Source: Brevibacterium marinum
GTDB taxonomy: Bacteria; Actinomycetota; Actinomycetes; Actinomycetales; Brevibacteriaceae
Direction of reading: 5' to 3'
NCBI RefSeq assembly: GCF_011927955.1
Contig: NZ_JAATJN010000001.1
Location: 248,001-312,000 of the forward strand
Length of the DNA stretch: 64,000 bases
In this document: piece after piece, positions 8,869-17,607 of the stretch
How the letters are laid out: each line of letters starts with the position of its first letter
Numbering within the stretch: the stretch's first letter is position 1
Made by a program: the position numbers and the translations under genes
Notes under the pieces: model-generated
Seen by the model: only the letters and a program-made list of their open reading frames with translations
Told to the model about the DNA's origin: nothing
The model's database searches: none

Positions 8869-10420
8869 GCGGGACCACCGTGCTCATCGTCGCGCGGGAG
8901 TGTTCGCTGTGGGCTCGCAGCACTCGGCGGGCGGCCTCGATGTCCTCGTTCTCGAACGCGTCGACGAGTTCGAAGTGCTCGGTGTCGACTTCGGGGGCGA
9001 TCCAGCCGCCGTTGCGCAGCGCCTCGACGATCTGGCTCTGCACCTGCAGCCGTCGGAAGCTTTCGAGGAAGGCGGGATTGTCCGAGAGGATGAAGAGGTA
9101 CTCGTGGAATTCCTCGTTGAGTTTCCCGAACTCCTCCGCGTCGACGATCTCGTCGCCCTTGAGCGCCGTCGAGACGTTCTGGGCCAGGCGACGGAACTGT
9201 TCGAGCTGCTTGTCACTCAGCCTGCCCATGAGCAGTTCGGTGACGGCGAGTTCGAGGCCGGTGCGGGCTTCGAGATGGGCCATCGAGTCCTGGTGGGTGA
9301 ACGAGAGGCGACCGGTCTCCATCGTCGACACCGCTTCGCCGGCGCTGATCGTGTCACCGGATTCCTTGATCGTCTCGGTGCTGATCGGTGCACCGGACTC
9401 GTCGTCATCGGTCGACCCCTTGGGCGCGAACCGCTCGTAGTAGAAGTTCGCCGGGGTGATGGCCTCGTCGCCGAGCCACTTCGAGACCGCGTCGACCATC
9501 GGCGGAGGTCCGCAGAGGTAGATGTCGACATCGCCGTCGGCCAGGTGCTCGTCATCGAGGAACTGGGTGACGTAGCCCTTCTGCTCCGCGGTCGATTCCG
9601 GGTTGGACACACAATGGCTGTAGCTGAACGTCTCGATCCTCTTCGTGTACTCCTCGAGCAGGTCCAGGCCGACGAGGTCGGAGTCGTTGGTGACCCCGTA
9701 CACGAGGTGGATCGGCTGATCGGTTCCGTCCTCGGCGATCTTCTCGAGGATGGACAGGATCGGGGCGAGTCCGGTGCCTCCTGCCAGCAGCAGCATGCGG
9801 CGCTTCGGCGGGCGGAGGAAGAAGGTGCCGAACGGACCGGTCATCGTCAGCTTGTCGCCGACTGCCGCACGTTCGGTGAGGAAGGTCGACATCGCGCCGC
9901 CCGGGGTGTTGCGGACCATGAACGAGGTGTTCTCGACCTTCGGTCCGGAGCTGAACGAGTAGGAGCGTGCCTGATCGGTGCCCGGGACCTGCAGGTTCAT
10001 GTACTGGCCGGGCAGGTAGGCCAGGTCGTCGCGCTCGTCCACGGACAGGGTGAAGCTGACCGTGGAGTCCGCGTGGAACTGGAGGTCGACGATCTCGGTG
10101 TCGAACTCCGCGGCCGAGGTCTTCGCGATGTCCGAGGTCGTGGGGACGTCGATGACCATGTCCGACTCGGGAGTCGCCTGGCAGGTGAGGACGTATCCTT
10201 CGTCGAGTTCGTCCTCGGTCATGGCGTCGTCGATGAAGTCGCCCGGCTCGAACTCGCCCGAGGTGCAGAAGGACTTGCACGTCCCACATGCTCCGTCACG
10301 ACAGTCCGAGGGAAGGTTGATCCGGGCTTTGAAGGCCGCTTCCATCACGGTCTCGTATGGGTTGACCTTGATGATCTTGGTGACGCCATCTTCGAAGCTG
10401 ATGGCTACGTCGTTGCTCAT
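8858..10420 (-). CDS. benC: Benzoate dioxygenase reductase fused to an FCD-like domain
   Basis: This passes electrons from NADH to the BenAB oxygenase. A plant-type 2Fe-2S domain (C40, C45, C48, C80) is followed by an FAD domain (RSYSFSS from 152) and an NAD domain (GGTGLAPI 214-221, CGPPPM 303-308). The classical protein ends near residue 335; this one has 520. After an acidic linker, residues ~385-507 read like the FCD ligand domain of GntR regulators: an ELAVTELLMGRL-type first helix, FHEYL with H439, then H482 and H504 in the spacing of the FCD metal-binding histidines. No HTH is present. The fusion is seen directly in one uninterrupted frame; a sensory or allosteric role is inference. 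Confidence 0.93.
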   Translation of the reverse strand: MSNDVAISFEDGVTKIIKVNPYETVMEAAFKARINLPSDCRDGACGTCKSFCTSGEFEPGDFIDDAMTEDELDEGYVLTCQATPESDMVIDVPTTSDIAKTSAAEFDTEIVDLQFHADSTVSFTLSVDERDDLAYLPGQYMNLQVPGTDQARSYSFSSGPKVENTSFMVRNTPGGAMSTFLTERAAVGDKLTMTGPFGTFFLRPPKRRMLLLAGGTGLAPILSILEKIAEDGTDQPIHLVYGVTNDSDLVGLDLLEEYTKRIETFSYSHCVSNPESTAEQKGYVTQFLDDEHLADGDVDIYLCGPPPMVDAVSKWLGDEAITPANFYYERFAPKGSTDDDESGAPISTETIKESGDTISAGEAVSTMETGRLSFTHQDSMAHLEARTGLELAVTELLMGRLSDKQLEQFRRLAQNVSTALKGDEIVDAEEFGKLNEEFHEYLFILSDNPAFLESFRRLQVQSQIVEALRNGGWIAPEVDTEHFELVDAFENEDIEAARRVLRAHSEHSRATMSTVVPHAS

Positions 10421-10467
10421 GGTTGTCCTTCTTCTCGTTGCTGCGCGCCCTCGCGCAGATGGTCACT

Positions 10468-10590
10468 CGGCGTCCACCGCTCAGCGTGCGGCGGCGTCCA
10501 CCGCTCAGCGTGTGCCGCTCAGCGTGCGGCAGCGGGCACCGCTCAGCGTGTGCCGCTCAGCGTGCGGCAGCGGGCACCGCTCACGCCGCG
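10468..10590 (-). repeat. Nested tandem repeats between benC and benB
   Basis: A 24-bp unit occurs at 10468 and 10492. A 38-bp unit occurs twice (10501-10538 and 10539-10576). The shared core CCGCTCAGCGTG appears five times. The repeats fill the benC-benB spacer on the transcribed operon RNA. Confidence 0.88.
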
Positions 10591-10594
10591 GCGC

Positions 10595-11128
10595 TCAGAT
10601 CATGTAGATGTCGATGAGCTGGTGCACGGTGTCGTTCTTGAGGATGACCTTCTTGGCCGTGATCACCGGTGTCTGGCCGGAGATGTCGAGGGTGTAGAGG
10701 CTGTGACCGTAGTAGGTCAGCGTCGACTGGTACCGGTAGTAGTGGGTGGTCCAGCTGAAGCGGGCCTCGACGGTGTCGCCGTCTCGGCTGAGGAACTCCA
10801 CGCCGCTGATGTTGTGCTCGGTGCGCGGTTCCGGCATCGACGTCGCGGCCGACCGGTCGGTCCGGATGCGGAAGACCCTGTCTTCGAGACCGCTGCGGTT
10901 GGGGTACCAGATGAGCGAGATCTCGTTCTGGGGGTCGGTGGTCAGGGTGTCGTCGACGTCCCAGGCCGGCATCCAGAAGGGGGCGTCGGGGTGGTAGCAC
11001 TCCAGCCACTCCTCGAACTCCCATTCGTCGAGGAGCCTGGCCTCACGGTAGAGGAACTGGCGGATCCATTCGGCTGTTTCGGCGTCGACGAGCAGTTTGG
11101 GTGCTGTCTGCGTTGCGGTCATGGTCAT
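10595..11128 (-). CDS. benB: Benzoate 1,2-dioxygenase small (beta) subunit
   Basis: This 177-residue protein has the typical length and pattern of ring-hydroxylating dioxygenase beta subunits: an N-terminal helical segment (QFLYREARLLDEWEFEEWLE), the motif YHPDAPFWMP, and a C-terminal beta sheet. It is the structural subunit assembling with BenA as a hexamer. It sits between benA and benC, separated from both by repeat-filled spacers. Confidence 0.93.
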   Translation of the reverse strand: MTMTATQTAPKLLVDAETAEWIRQFLYREARLLDEWEFEEWLECYHPDAPFWMPAWDVDDTLTTDPQNEISLIWYPNRSGLEDRVFRIRTDRSAATSMPEPRTEHNISGVEFLSRDGDTVEARFSWTTHYYRYQSTLTYYGHSLYTLDISGQTPVITAKKVILKNDTVHQLIDIYMI

Positions 11129-11197
11129 GATGGGCGTGTCCTTCTTCCACTCAGGTGGGTGATGCGACTGTCTCTGCTGCGTGCGCGCTCACTGGGG

Positions 11198-11288
11198 CGC
11201 ACCGGCGCGCTCACTGCTGCCGGCGTGCACCGGCGCGCTCACCGGCGCGCACCGGCCCGCTCACCGACGTGCACCGGCGCGCTCGTCC
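11198..11288 (-). repeat. 22-bp tandem repeats spanning the benA 3' end
   Basis: Units of the form GTGCACCGGCGCGCTCAC occur with a 22-base period (11225, 11247, 11269), with a related copy at 11198. The benA stop lies inside the array, so the last residues of BenA (ERAGARR) are repeat-encoded. Confidence 0.85.
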
Positions 11289-12637
11289 TCGGCGGCGAGG
11301 GCATCCATCATCACCGACTGCCAGTACTCGTGCTGGACGGGGTAGAGCCCCTCGTCCTCGGTCTTCGCCCCCGAGGCGATCGGGTTGATGCCCAGTTCCT
11401 TCGCCTGTTCGTCGGGGCCGTCGATCTGGTGCTCCTGACCGCGGGACATGTCGTTCCAGGGCGACGCCGAGGCACGGTAGGTCTTGTGTGCGGAGCGGAA
11501 CTCCTCGAGATCGTCCGGGGTCGCCATTCCGGTGGCGTTGAAGAAGTCCTCGTACTGGCGGATGCGGTTGGCCCGAGCCTCCTGGGACTCGCCCTTGGGA
11601 GCGATGCAGAAGGTCGTGACCTCGGTGAGGTCGGCGGCGATCGGTCGGATGTGCCGGATCTGCGAGCTGAACTGGTCCATGAGGTAGACGTTGGGGTAGA
11701 GGCAGAGGTTGCGCGAGATGTTGGTCATGAAGTTCGCCATGGTCTCGCCGTACTGCTCGACGAGGCGTTCGCGGTCGGCCCACAGGGACCGGTCCTCGGG
11801 GTTGGTCCATTCCTGCCACAGCAGCAGGTGACCGTAGGGGAAGGAGTAGAAGCCCCCTGCGACCTTGCCCCAGCCGCCGGCGTCCATGGCCTTGGTCTCG
11901 TTCTCCGACTCACCGGATTTGCGGCGTGCGGTGGTGGCCGCGTAGTTCCAGTGGACGGAGGTCACGTGGTAGCCATCGGCGCCGTTCTCCGTCTGGAGCT
12001 TCCAGTTGCCCTCATAGGTGTAGGTCGTCGCGCCCTTGAGGACCTCGAGACCGTCCGGGGACTGGTCGACGACGGAGTCGATGATGGTTCGCGTGTCGCC
12101 GAGGTGGTCCTCGAGAGGCTGCACGTCGGGGTTGAGCGAACCGAAGAGGAACCCGCGGTAGCTTTCGAATCGTGCGACCTTGGTCAGGTCGTGGGAGCCC
12201 TCTTTGTTGAACTGCTCCGGGTAGCCGCCGTTGCGCCCGTCCTTGACCTTGAGCAGTTCGCCGGAGTTGCGGAAGGTCCAGCCGTGGAAGGGACACGTCA
12301 GGGTGGTGCGGTTGTCGGTCTTGCGGCGGCAGAGCATCGCACCGCGGTGGGCGCAGGCGTTGATGAGGCAGTTGAGCTCGCCCTGCTTGTCGCGGGTGAT
12401 GACGATGGGCTGGCGACCGATGTAGGTCGTGAAGTAGTCGCCGATCTCGGGGATCTGCGATTCGTGGGCGAGATAGATCCAGTTGCCCTCGAAGATGTGC
12501 TTCATCTCGAGTTCGAAGGTCTCTTCGTCCGTGAAGATCTGCCGATTGACGCGGCGGACGCCCTCTTCGGGCCGCTCCTGGACTCCGTTCGCGATGAGAT
12601 CTCGAGTGTCGGCGCTGAAATCGAGCGTATCGGTCAT
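11261..12637 (-). CDS. benA: Benzoate 1,2-dioxygenase large (alpha) subunit
   Basis: The catalytic subunit dihydroxylates benzoate. It has 458 residues with a Rieske centre (C95, H97, C115, H118) and mononuclear-iron histidines H224 and H229 in the DGYHVTSVH region. The ATG at 12637 is preferred over upstream frames because GGAGG precedes it and the protein then begins MTDTLDFS, a normal length for the family. It is the first gene of benABCD. The divergent gene at 12940 shares the upstream region. Confidence 0.95.
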   Translation of the reverse strand: MTDTLDFSADTRDLIANGVQERPEEGVRRVNRQIFTDEETFELEMKHIFEGNWIYLAHESQIPEIGDYFTTYIGRQPIVITRDKQGELNCLINACAHRGAMLCRRKTDNRTTLTCPFHGWTFRNSGELLKVKDGRNGGYPEQFNKEGSHDLTKVARFESYRGFLFGSLNPDVQPLEDHLGDTRTIIDSVVDQSPDGLEVLKGATTYTYEGNWKLQTENGADGYHVTSVHWNYAATTARRKSGESENETKAMDAGGWGKVAGGFYSFPYGHLLLWQEWTNPEDRSLWADRERLVEQYGETMANFMTNISRNLCLYPNVYLMDQFSSQIRHIRPIAADLTEVTTFCIAPKGESQEARANRIRQYEDFFNATGMATPDDLEEFRSAHKTYRASASPWNDMSRGQEHQIDGPDEQAKELGINPIASGAKTEDEGLYPVQHEYWQSVMMDALAAEDERAGARR

Positions 12638-12939
12638 GGTGAGCCTCCGTTGGTCTCGTGGATTCGGTCTCGTGCGGATGGTCCTCGACGCGGTGGCCGA
12701 GTGCTTGACCACTCCATCCTGGACGCCGGTGACCTGGTTCACACCAGGGGGACCCCTAGGACTGACCCAGGGCATGAGGACTGGGGTTCTCAGGGCCTGT
12801 CACGCGGCGATGAGGCACGTATCGTGACCGGTGACCTCACAGCGAAAACCGCTGTCGATCCGACAGGGATCTCTGTCGGTATTCACCACGTCTCTGCGCG
12901 CACAAGGGTGTTCTGCGCGGATGAGGAAAGGACGCCATC
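12638..12939. other. Divergent ben promoter region
   Basis: About 300 bases without a gene separate benA from the rightward gene at 12940. The right part has a cluster of CTGTCG/CGACAG half-sites (listed separately). No tRNA or small gene was seen. Confidence 0.5.
12852..12879. promoter_or_regulatory. Triple half-site element in the ben divergent region
   Basis: CTGTCG, CGACAG and CTGTCGG occur in succession and form two overlapping inverted repeats: CTGTCG-N3-CGACAG, and CCGACAG-N6-CTGTCGG. This is a plausible BenR or LysR binding site; the assignment to a protein is inference. Confidence 0.5.
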
Positions 12940-13617
12940 GTGAATCGCATCGAAGCGCTGTATTCGGATCTCTCACGCCTCGGCCGGGAGACGGAGATGA
13001 TGGACACCGTCATCACCATGCTCGCCGACGACCTCCTGGAGACGACCAGCGCCGAGGGACACAGCAAGCAGACCGTCATCTCCCGGGTCGTCGACGGCGG
13101 CTTCGAACTCGCCGGGCTCATCAACGAAGAACTCGGCGCCGCCGCTGACGCCGACGGCGATCTGAGCGACGACCCGAGCGACGATGTCCGGGTCCGCTAC
13201 CGTCGGTGCCATCTCGCGTTCACCGCCGCGGCCGCGCAGCTGACGAAGCTGCCCGAGGACACGATCTTCGACTACCGCGGTCTGCGGCTGGCCCCGGGCG
13301 ACATCGTCGGGCAGCGCATCGGTGAGATCGTCATCGCCCACGATGCCCTGGGCACCGCGTGGACCATCGAGGAGGCCGATCCCGATTCCGCCCTCGATGC
13401 CCTGGAGACCCTGATCAGACGATTGAGGATCGCCGAGGCGGCGCCCGCCCTGATCCTCGACACGACCGAGGGCGATCACTGGGAGATCGGCGACGACGGC
13501 CAGGCCGTCGACGGCGACCGTGAGGACCTCGTCCAATGGCTGGCCTGGGGACACCCGGGCGAACTGCAGTCGGCGAGCGCACTGCCGAATCTGCCCACCC
13601 TCCCGCGCTGGACCTGA
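12940..13617 (+). CDS. Maleylpyruvate-isomerase/DinB-fold family protein
   Basis: This 225-residue protein starts at GTG. It matches the general pattern of actinobacterial mycothiol-dependent maleylpyruvate isomerase-like proteins: a helical bundle, the motif GEIVIAHDALGTAW around residues 128-142, and a C-terminal part with DGDREDLVQWLAW. The family's best-known member isomerises maleylpyruvate in the gentisate route, but many members are uncharacterised. The gene is divergent from benA and four bases from the benE start, so a thiol-dependent step or protection during benzoate use is possible. The complete metal-binding His set is not obvious. Confidence 0.6.
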   Translation: MNRIEALYSDLSRLGRETEMMDTVITMLADDLLETTSAEGHSKQTVISRVVDGGFELAGLINEELGAAADADGDLSDDPSDDVRVRYRRCHLAFTAAAAQLTKLPEDTIFDYRGLRLAPGDIVGQRIGEIVIAHDALGTAWTIEEADPDSALDALETLIRRLRIAEAAPALILDTTEGDHWEIGDDGQAVDGDREDLVQWLAWGHPGELQSASALPNLPTLPRWT

Positions 13618-13620
13618 TCC

Positions 13621-14946
13621 ATGCGCGAAGACCCGAAGACCGCCTCGGCGACGGCAGCGACCTCCTCCGGACCATCCGGAGCGAACACCTCCGACGGCAC
13701 CGCCTCGGCGCACAAGGAGCCCCTGATCGAGCGTCCGGGCACACGGCTGCCGCGTCTGCGCGAGATCCGTCGGGACCTCGGACTCCAGTACTGTCTCAAC
13801 GCGGTCGTGGGGCTCATCTTCGGCATCACCGGACCCATCGCCGTGACCATGGCCGTGGGGTTGGCCGGCGGACTCAGCGATGCGCAGCTGTCGTCCTGGG
13901 TCTTCGGGATCTTCCTCTCGGCCGGCCTGGCGACCCTCGTGATGTCTCTGGTCTACCGACGGCCGCTGGGGTTCGCCTGGTCGATACCCGGCACCGTCCT
14001 CCTCGGGCCCTCACTGCAGCACCTGAGCTTCGGCGAGGTCGTCGGGGCGTTCTTCGTCGCGGGCGTGCTGACCCTGGGCCTGGGCATGAGCGGGCTGGTC
14101 AGGCGCGCCATGGCCGCGATCCCTCCCCCGATCGTCATGGCCATGGTGGCCGCGCTCTTCCTGCGCTTCGGCATCGACATCGTCGACGCGGGACGCTCGA
14201 CTCCTGCGATCGTCATCCCGATGATCGTCACCTTCATCGCGCTCACCGCGCTGCCCGGGGCGGCCCGGTTCATGCCGCCGGTCCTCGGTGCGCTGCTGGT
14301 CGGGTTCATCGCCGTCGTCGCCCTGGACCAGCTGGATCTCACGTCCGGCGGTCCGGTCCTCGCCAGCCCCGTGTTCACTCCGCCCGAGTTCACCTGGGCG
14401 GCGCAGCTCGAACTCGTGGTCCCGCTGACACTGACGGTGCTCGTCGTCCAGAACGGTCAGGGCGAAGCCGTGCTGCGCAGCGCCGGACACGCCACCCCGG
14501 TCAACGCCTCGGCCGTGACCTCCGGAATCATGTCGGTGCTCAACGCCTGCTTCGGGGCCGTCTCAGCGTGCCTGACGGGACCGACGAATGCCCTGCTCAC
14601 CTCGTCCGGGGATCCCAACCGCCAGTACTCCGCGGCCGTCTTCTATTCGTTCCTGTGCTTCATCGCCGCACTGTTCTCACCGCTGGTCACCCGGTTCATG
14701 CTCGGCACCCCCGAGGCCTACATCCTGGCTCTGGGCGGAATGGCGATGCTCGGGGCCCTGCGGCAGGCTTTCGTCTCCGCATTCTCCTCCAAGTACACCT
14801 TCGGCGCCCTGGTCACCTTCGTCGTCACGATCGCCGAGTTCGACCTATTCAACATCCACGCGGCGTTCTGGGGAATCCTCATCGGCTGCATCGCCTCCCG
14901 ATTCCTCGAGCCCGGCGACTACAGTGCGGACCGGTTCAGCGCCTGA
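13621..14946 (+). CDS. benE: BenE-family benzoate/H+ symporter
   Basis: This 441-residue membrane protein has about 12 hydrophobic segments after a soluble, repeat-free Ser/Thr/Ala-rich N-terminus. It resembles the BenE family (NCS2-like fold) in phrases such as SIPGTVLLGPSLQHLSFGEV and FGAVSACLTGPTNALLTSSG. It probably imports benzoate for the adjacent ben genes. It follows the isomerase-like gene by three bases, so the two are co-transcribed. Confidence 0.9.
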   Translation: MREDPKTASATAATSSGPSGANTSDGTASAHKEPLIERPGTRLPRLREIRRDLGLQYCLNAVVGLIFGITGPIAVTMAVGLAGGLSDAQLSSWVFGIFLSAGLATLVMSLVYRRPLGFAWSIPGTVLLGPSLQHLSFGEVVGAFFVAGVLTLGLGMSGLVRRAMAAIPPPIVMAMVAALFLRFGIDIVDAGRSTPAIVIPMIVTFIALTALPGAARFMPPVLGALLVGFIAVVALDQLDLTSGGPVLASPVFTPPEFTWAAQLELVVPLTLTVLVVQNGQGEAVLRSAGHATPVNASAVTSGIMSVLNACFGAVSACLTGPTNALLTSSGDPNRQYSAAVFYSFLCFIAALFSPLVTRFMLGTPEAYILALGGMAMLGALRQAFVSAFSSKYTFGALVTFVVTIAEFDLFNIHAAFWGILIGCIASRFLEPGDYSADRFSA

Positions 14947-14984
14947 GTCGCGGTCTTGCTAGTCTCGGCAGCTGTTCATGAGCG

Positions 14985-15018
14985 GTCAACGTGTGGAGGA
15001 CGTCAACGTGTGGAGGGC
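14985..15018 (+). repeat. 17-bp tandem duplication containing a ribosome site
   Basis: Two adjacent copies of GTCAACGTGTGGAGG(A/G)C differ at one base. Each contains GTG followed by GGAGG, so the duplication copied a Shine-Dalgarno-like sequence just ahead of the LysR start at 15025. Confidence 0.8.
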
Positions 15019-15024
15019 ACCGCA

Positions 15025-15936
15025 ATGGTCGAACCGAGCCTGAGACGCCTGCAGTACTTCATCGCCCTGGCGGAGCACGGGAAATTCCAGTCCGCGGCCG
15101 ATGCCATGCACATCTCCCAACCCGCATTGAGCGCGGAGCTGAGACGTCTCGAGGAGTTCGTGGGCAGGCCGCTGTTCCGTCGCAGCCCGTCGACCAGGCT
15201 GACCCCGGCCGGCCACGCACTGCTCCCCCAGGCCAGAGCGGCAGTCGGTGCGGCCGGTCGCTTCAACGACATCGCCGCCGAGGTGGCCTCCGGGGCACCG
15301 AGGACGGTCTCCGTGGGAACGGTCGCCACGTTCCTCCATCGTGGTCTGCCCGAAGCCATCACCGACTTCACCGCCGACCGACCTGACATGCTCGTGACCA
15401 CCCGGGAGGCCACCTCGGCGGATCAGTTCGAGCTGCTGCTGGGCCACGAGATCGACGTCGCCTGCGGGCACATGCCGGTCCAGCACCCCGACGTCGTCTG
15501 CACACCGGCGGCGCGGGAGAGCTTCTGGCTGTGCCTGCCGTCGGAGCTCCGCGGCCTGTCCCTCGCCGAGGCGGCCGAGCGACCGTTCGTCATCTTCCGC
15601 AGGAGCGCGTCCCCGGTCTACCACGACACCGTCGTCGGTCTCTGCCGGTCACATGGATTCGAACCGCGGATCCGTCACCAGACCACCAGCTGGGCGGCCG
15701 CGGTGGAGATGGTCGCGCACGGGCTCGGCATCGCCCTTGTGCCCACGCCCATCGCCCGCAGCTCCCGGGGAGACGAGCGCCTGGCATTCGATCGGATCGA
15801 CTCGGGCCCCAACGCCCCACAGGCGTGGGTGACGACTCGCGGCGAGGACCAGTCGGGCCCCATCGGCGACCTGAGCATGGCGATCGTCGTCGCCTCCGAG
15901 GCATCGGCAGGGGGATCCGAGGTCTCGGCGGAGTGA
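15025..15936 (+). CDS. LysR-family transcriptional regulator
   Basis: This is a 303-residue protein with an N-terminal HTH (LQYFIALAEHGKFQSAADAM followed by SQPALSAELRRLEEF) and a LysR effector domain. The ATG at 15025 is chosen because the HTH begins within ten residues and GGAGGG lies close upstream. It sits between the benzoate carrier and an MHS transporter gene on the same strand, so it may control one or both. The effector is unknown. Confidence 0.85.
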   Translation: MVEPSLRRLQYFIALAEHGKFQSAADAMHISQPALSAELRRLEEFVGRPLFRRSPSTRLTPAGHALLPQARAAVGAAGRFNDIAAEVASGAPRTVSVGTVATFLHRGLPEAITDFTADRPDMLVTTREATSADQFELLLGHEIDVACGHMPVQHPDVVCTPAARESFWLCLPSELRGLSLAEAAERPFVIFRRSASPVYHDTVVGLCRSHGFEPRIRHQTTSWAAAVEMVAHGLGIALVPTPIARSSRGDERLAFDRIDSGPNAPQAWVTTRGEDQSGPIGDLSMAIVVASEASAGGSEVSAE

Positions 15937-16225
15937 TCCGGGACGTCGGCGAGAACCTCTCTCTGATTATTGCCAGAAGGACAATAGTCACCCGCGCACT
16001 ATTCAACTTTCGAGCACGTCTGGCCTGAGAAGAATTCCTCGCCGCCTCCGACTGTATGAGGACCAGCGCTGACCTGGACATCACCTGCTCACATCACCTG
16101 AGGTTATGTTTTCATATAGCAGGGTTATTTGTATCGACCTCCCCCTCGGCCTACTGTGATTCCATCATCGACGGCGCCACTCTCGCCGTCGGCTGGTGCA
16201 ATGATGCTCCATTGAGAGGACTCGC

Positions 16226-17605
16226 ATGTCAGACTCGGTCAACACCGCCAAACGCGCCCGCAAAGCAGGTATCGCGTCCTACGTCGGGACCACCATCGAG
16301 TGGTACGACTTCTATATCTACGGCGCAGCCTCAGCCCTCGTCTTCGGCCACGCCTTCTTCCCGGAGAGCCTGCCCGCCGGCATCGGCACGCTGCTCTCCT
16401 TCGTCACGATGTGGGCGGGCTTCATCGCTCGTCCGCTCGGTGGAATCATCTTCGGACACTTCGGTGACAAGTACGGTCGCAAGAAGACGCTCGTGGTCAC
16501 CCTGGTGCTCATGGGCGCCGCTTCGTTCCTCGTCGGCCTGCTGCCCGGGTATGCGACGATCGGAGTTGCCGCCCCCATTCTGCTGACCTGCCTGAGGGTC
16601 CTGCAGGGCATCGCCGTCGGCGGCGAATGGGGCGGATCAGTGCTCATCGCCAGTGAGAGCGCTCCGAAGGGCAAGAGCATCCTGTATTCGGCCTTCGCCC
16701 AGCAGGGATCACCGACAGGCAACCTCCTTGCCACCGGCGCCTTCTTCGTCCTCGCGATGATGCCCACACCGGACTTCATCCTCTACGGCTGGAGGATCGC
16801 CTTCCTCGCCTCAATCCTGCTCATCGTCATCGGTCTCGTCATCAGGCTCAAACTCGAAGAGCCGGAGAACATGCAGAAGGCCCGCCGGAAAGATGCCGTG
16901 GTCAAGGTGCCCGTGATCGAGGCGTTCAAGAAGCACTGGGCGCTCATCCTCCTCGGGGCCGGTGCACTGCCACTCGTCCAGGTCACCTACCTCAAGACCA
17001 CCTTCGCCACGGCGTGGGCCACGGACGAATCCCACGACTGGGCCTACGGGACGTCGAGCTTCCTCGGCATCGTCGCCATCGCCCTCGTCGTGCAGTTCAT
17101 CGTGCAGCCCTTCGGCGCTGTCATCCTCAGCCGGGTCAGAGACATGCGCAAGGCGATCTTCTGGATCGTGGTTCCGGAATTCGCCCTCATGCCGTTGATG
17201 TTCTTCGCCATCCAAACCGGCAATGTCTGGATCGCCGTCCTCGGCATGGCGGCGGCCACCGTTCCGCATTCGATGTTCTATGCAGGCATCGGCGGCATCC
17301 TCGCCCGTGCCTTCCCCACGAATGTGCGCTACACGGGAATCTCACTGTCCTACCAACTGTGCTCGATGACCGTGGCCGGAGGCACACCTGCCATCGCCCA
17401 ATGGATGTACACCAGCACGGACACGATCATGCCGGTCGCGATCCTCGGCGCGTCGTACGCTGTGGTCTCGCTCGTGTGCACCCTCGCCCTCCTGCAGAAG
17501 ACGGGCTGGGTGGCATCCGAGGAATCGAACGCCGAGAAGGCGGAGAAGATCGAACTCGCCGAGGCGACGGCCGAGTTCGATCGCGAAGACGCACCCCGAC
17601 CCTGA
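16226..17605 (+). CDS. MFS transporter, metabolite:H+ symporter (MHS) type
   Basis: This 459-residue, 12-segment MFS carrier has the MHS-family opening GTTIEWYDFYIYG and the loop motif GHFGDKYGRKKTL, then AVGGEWGG in segment 5. Members move organic acids such as shikimate, citrate, protocatechuate or 3-oxoadipate. Given its neighbours, an aromatic or dicarboxylic acid is most likely. Its stop is two bases from the stop of the convergent catJ. The 289-base upstream spacer is A/T-rich near 15960-16150 and probably holds its promoter. Confidence 0.82.
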   Translation: MSDSVNTAKRARKAGIASYVGTTIEWYDFYIYGAASALVFGHAFFPESLPAGIGTLLSFVTMWAGFIARPLGGIIFGHFGDKYGRKKTLVVTLVLMGAASFLVGLLPGYATIGVAAPILLTCLRVLQGIAVGGEWGGSVLIASESAPKGKSILYSAFAQQGSPTGNLLATGAFFVLAMMPTPDFILYGWRIAFLASILLIVIGLVIRLKLEEPENMQKARRKDAVVKVPVIEAFKKHWALILLGAGALPLVQVTYLKTTFATAWATDESHDWAYGTSSFLGIVAIALVVQFIVQPFGAVILSRVRDMRKAIFWIVVPEFALMPLMFFAIQTGNVWIAVLGMAAATVPHSMFYAGIGGILARAFPTNVRYTGISLSYQLCSMTVAGGTPAIAQWMYTSTDTIMPVAILGASYAVVSLVCTLALLQKTGWVASEESNAEKAEKIELAEATAEFDREDAPRP

Positions 17606-17607
17606 GA

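Noticed and set aside
8741..12943. Very long open frame antisense to the ben operon (about 1400 codons)
   Set aside because: It is the mirror of highly GC-biased coding sequence, contains no recognisable domain and conflicts with four certain genes. Similar mirrors occur across most genes in the window.
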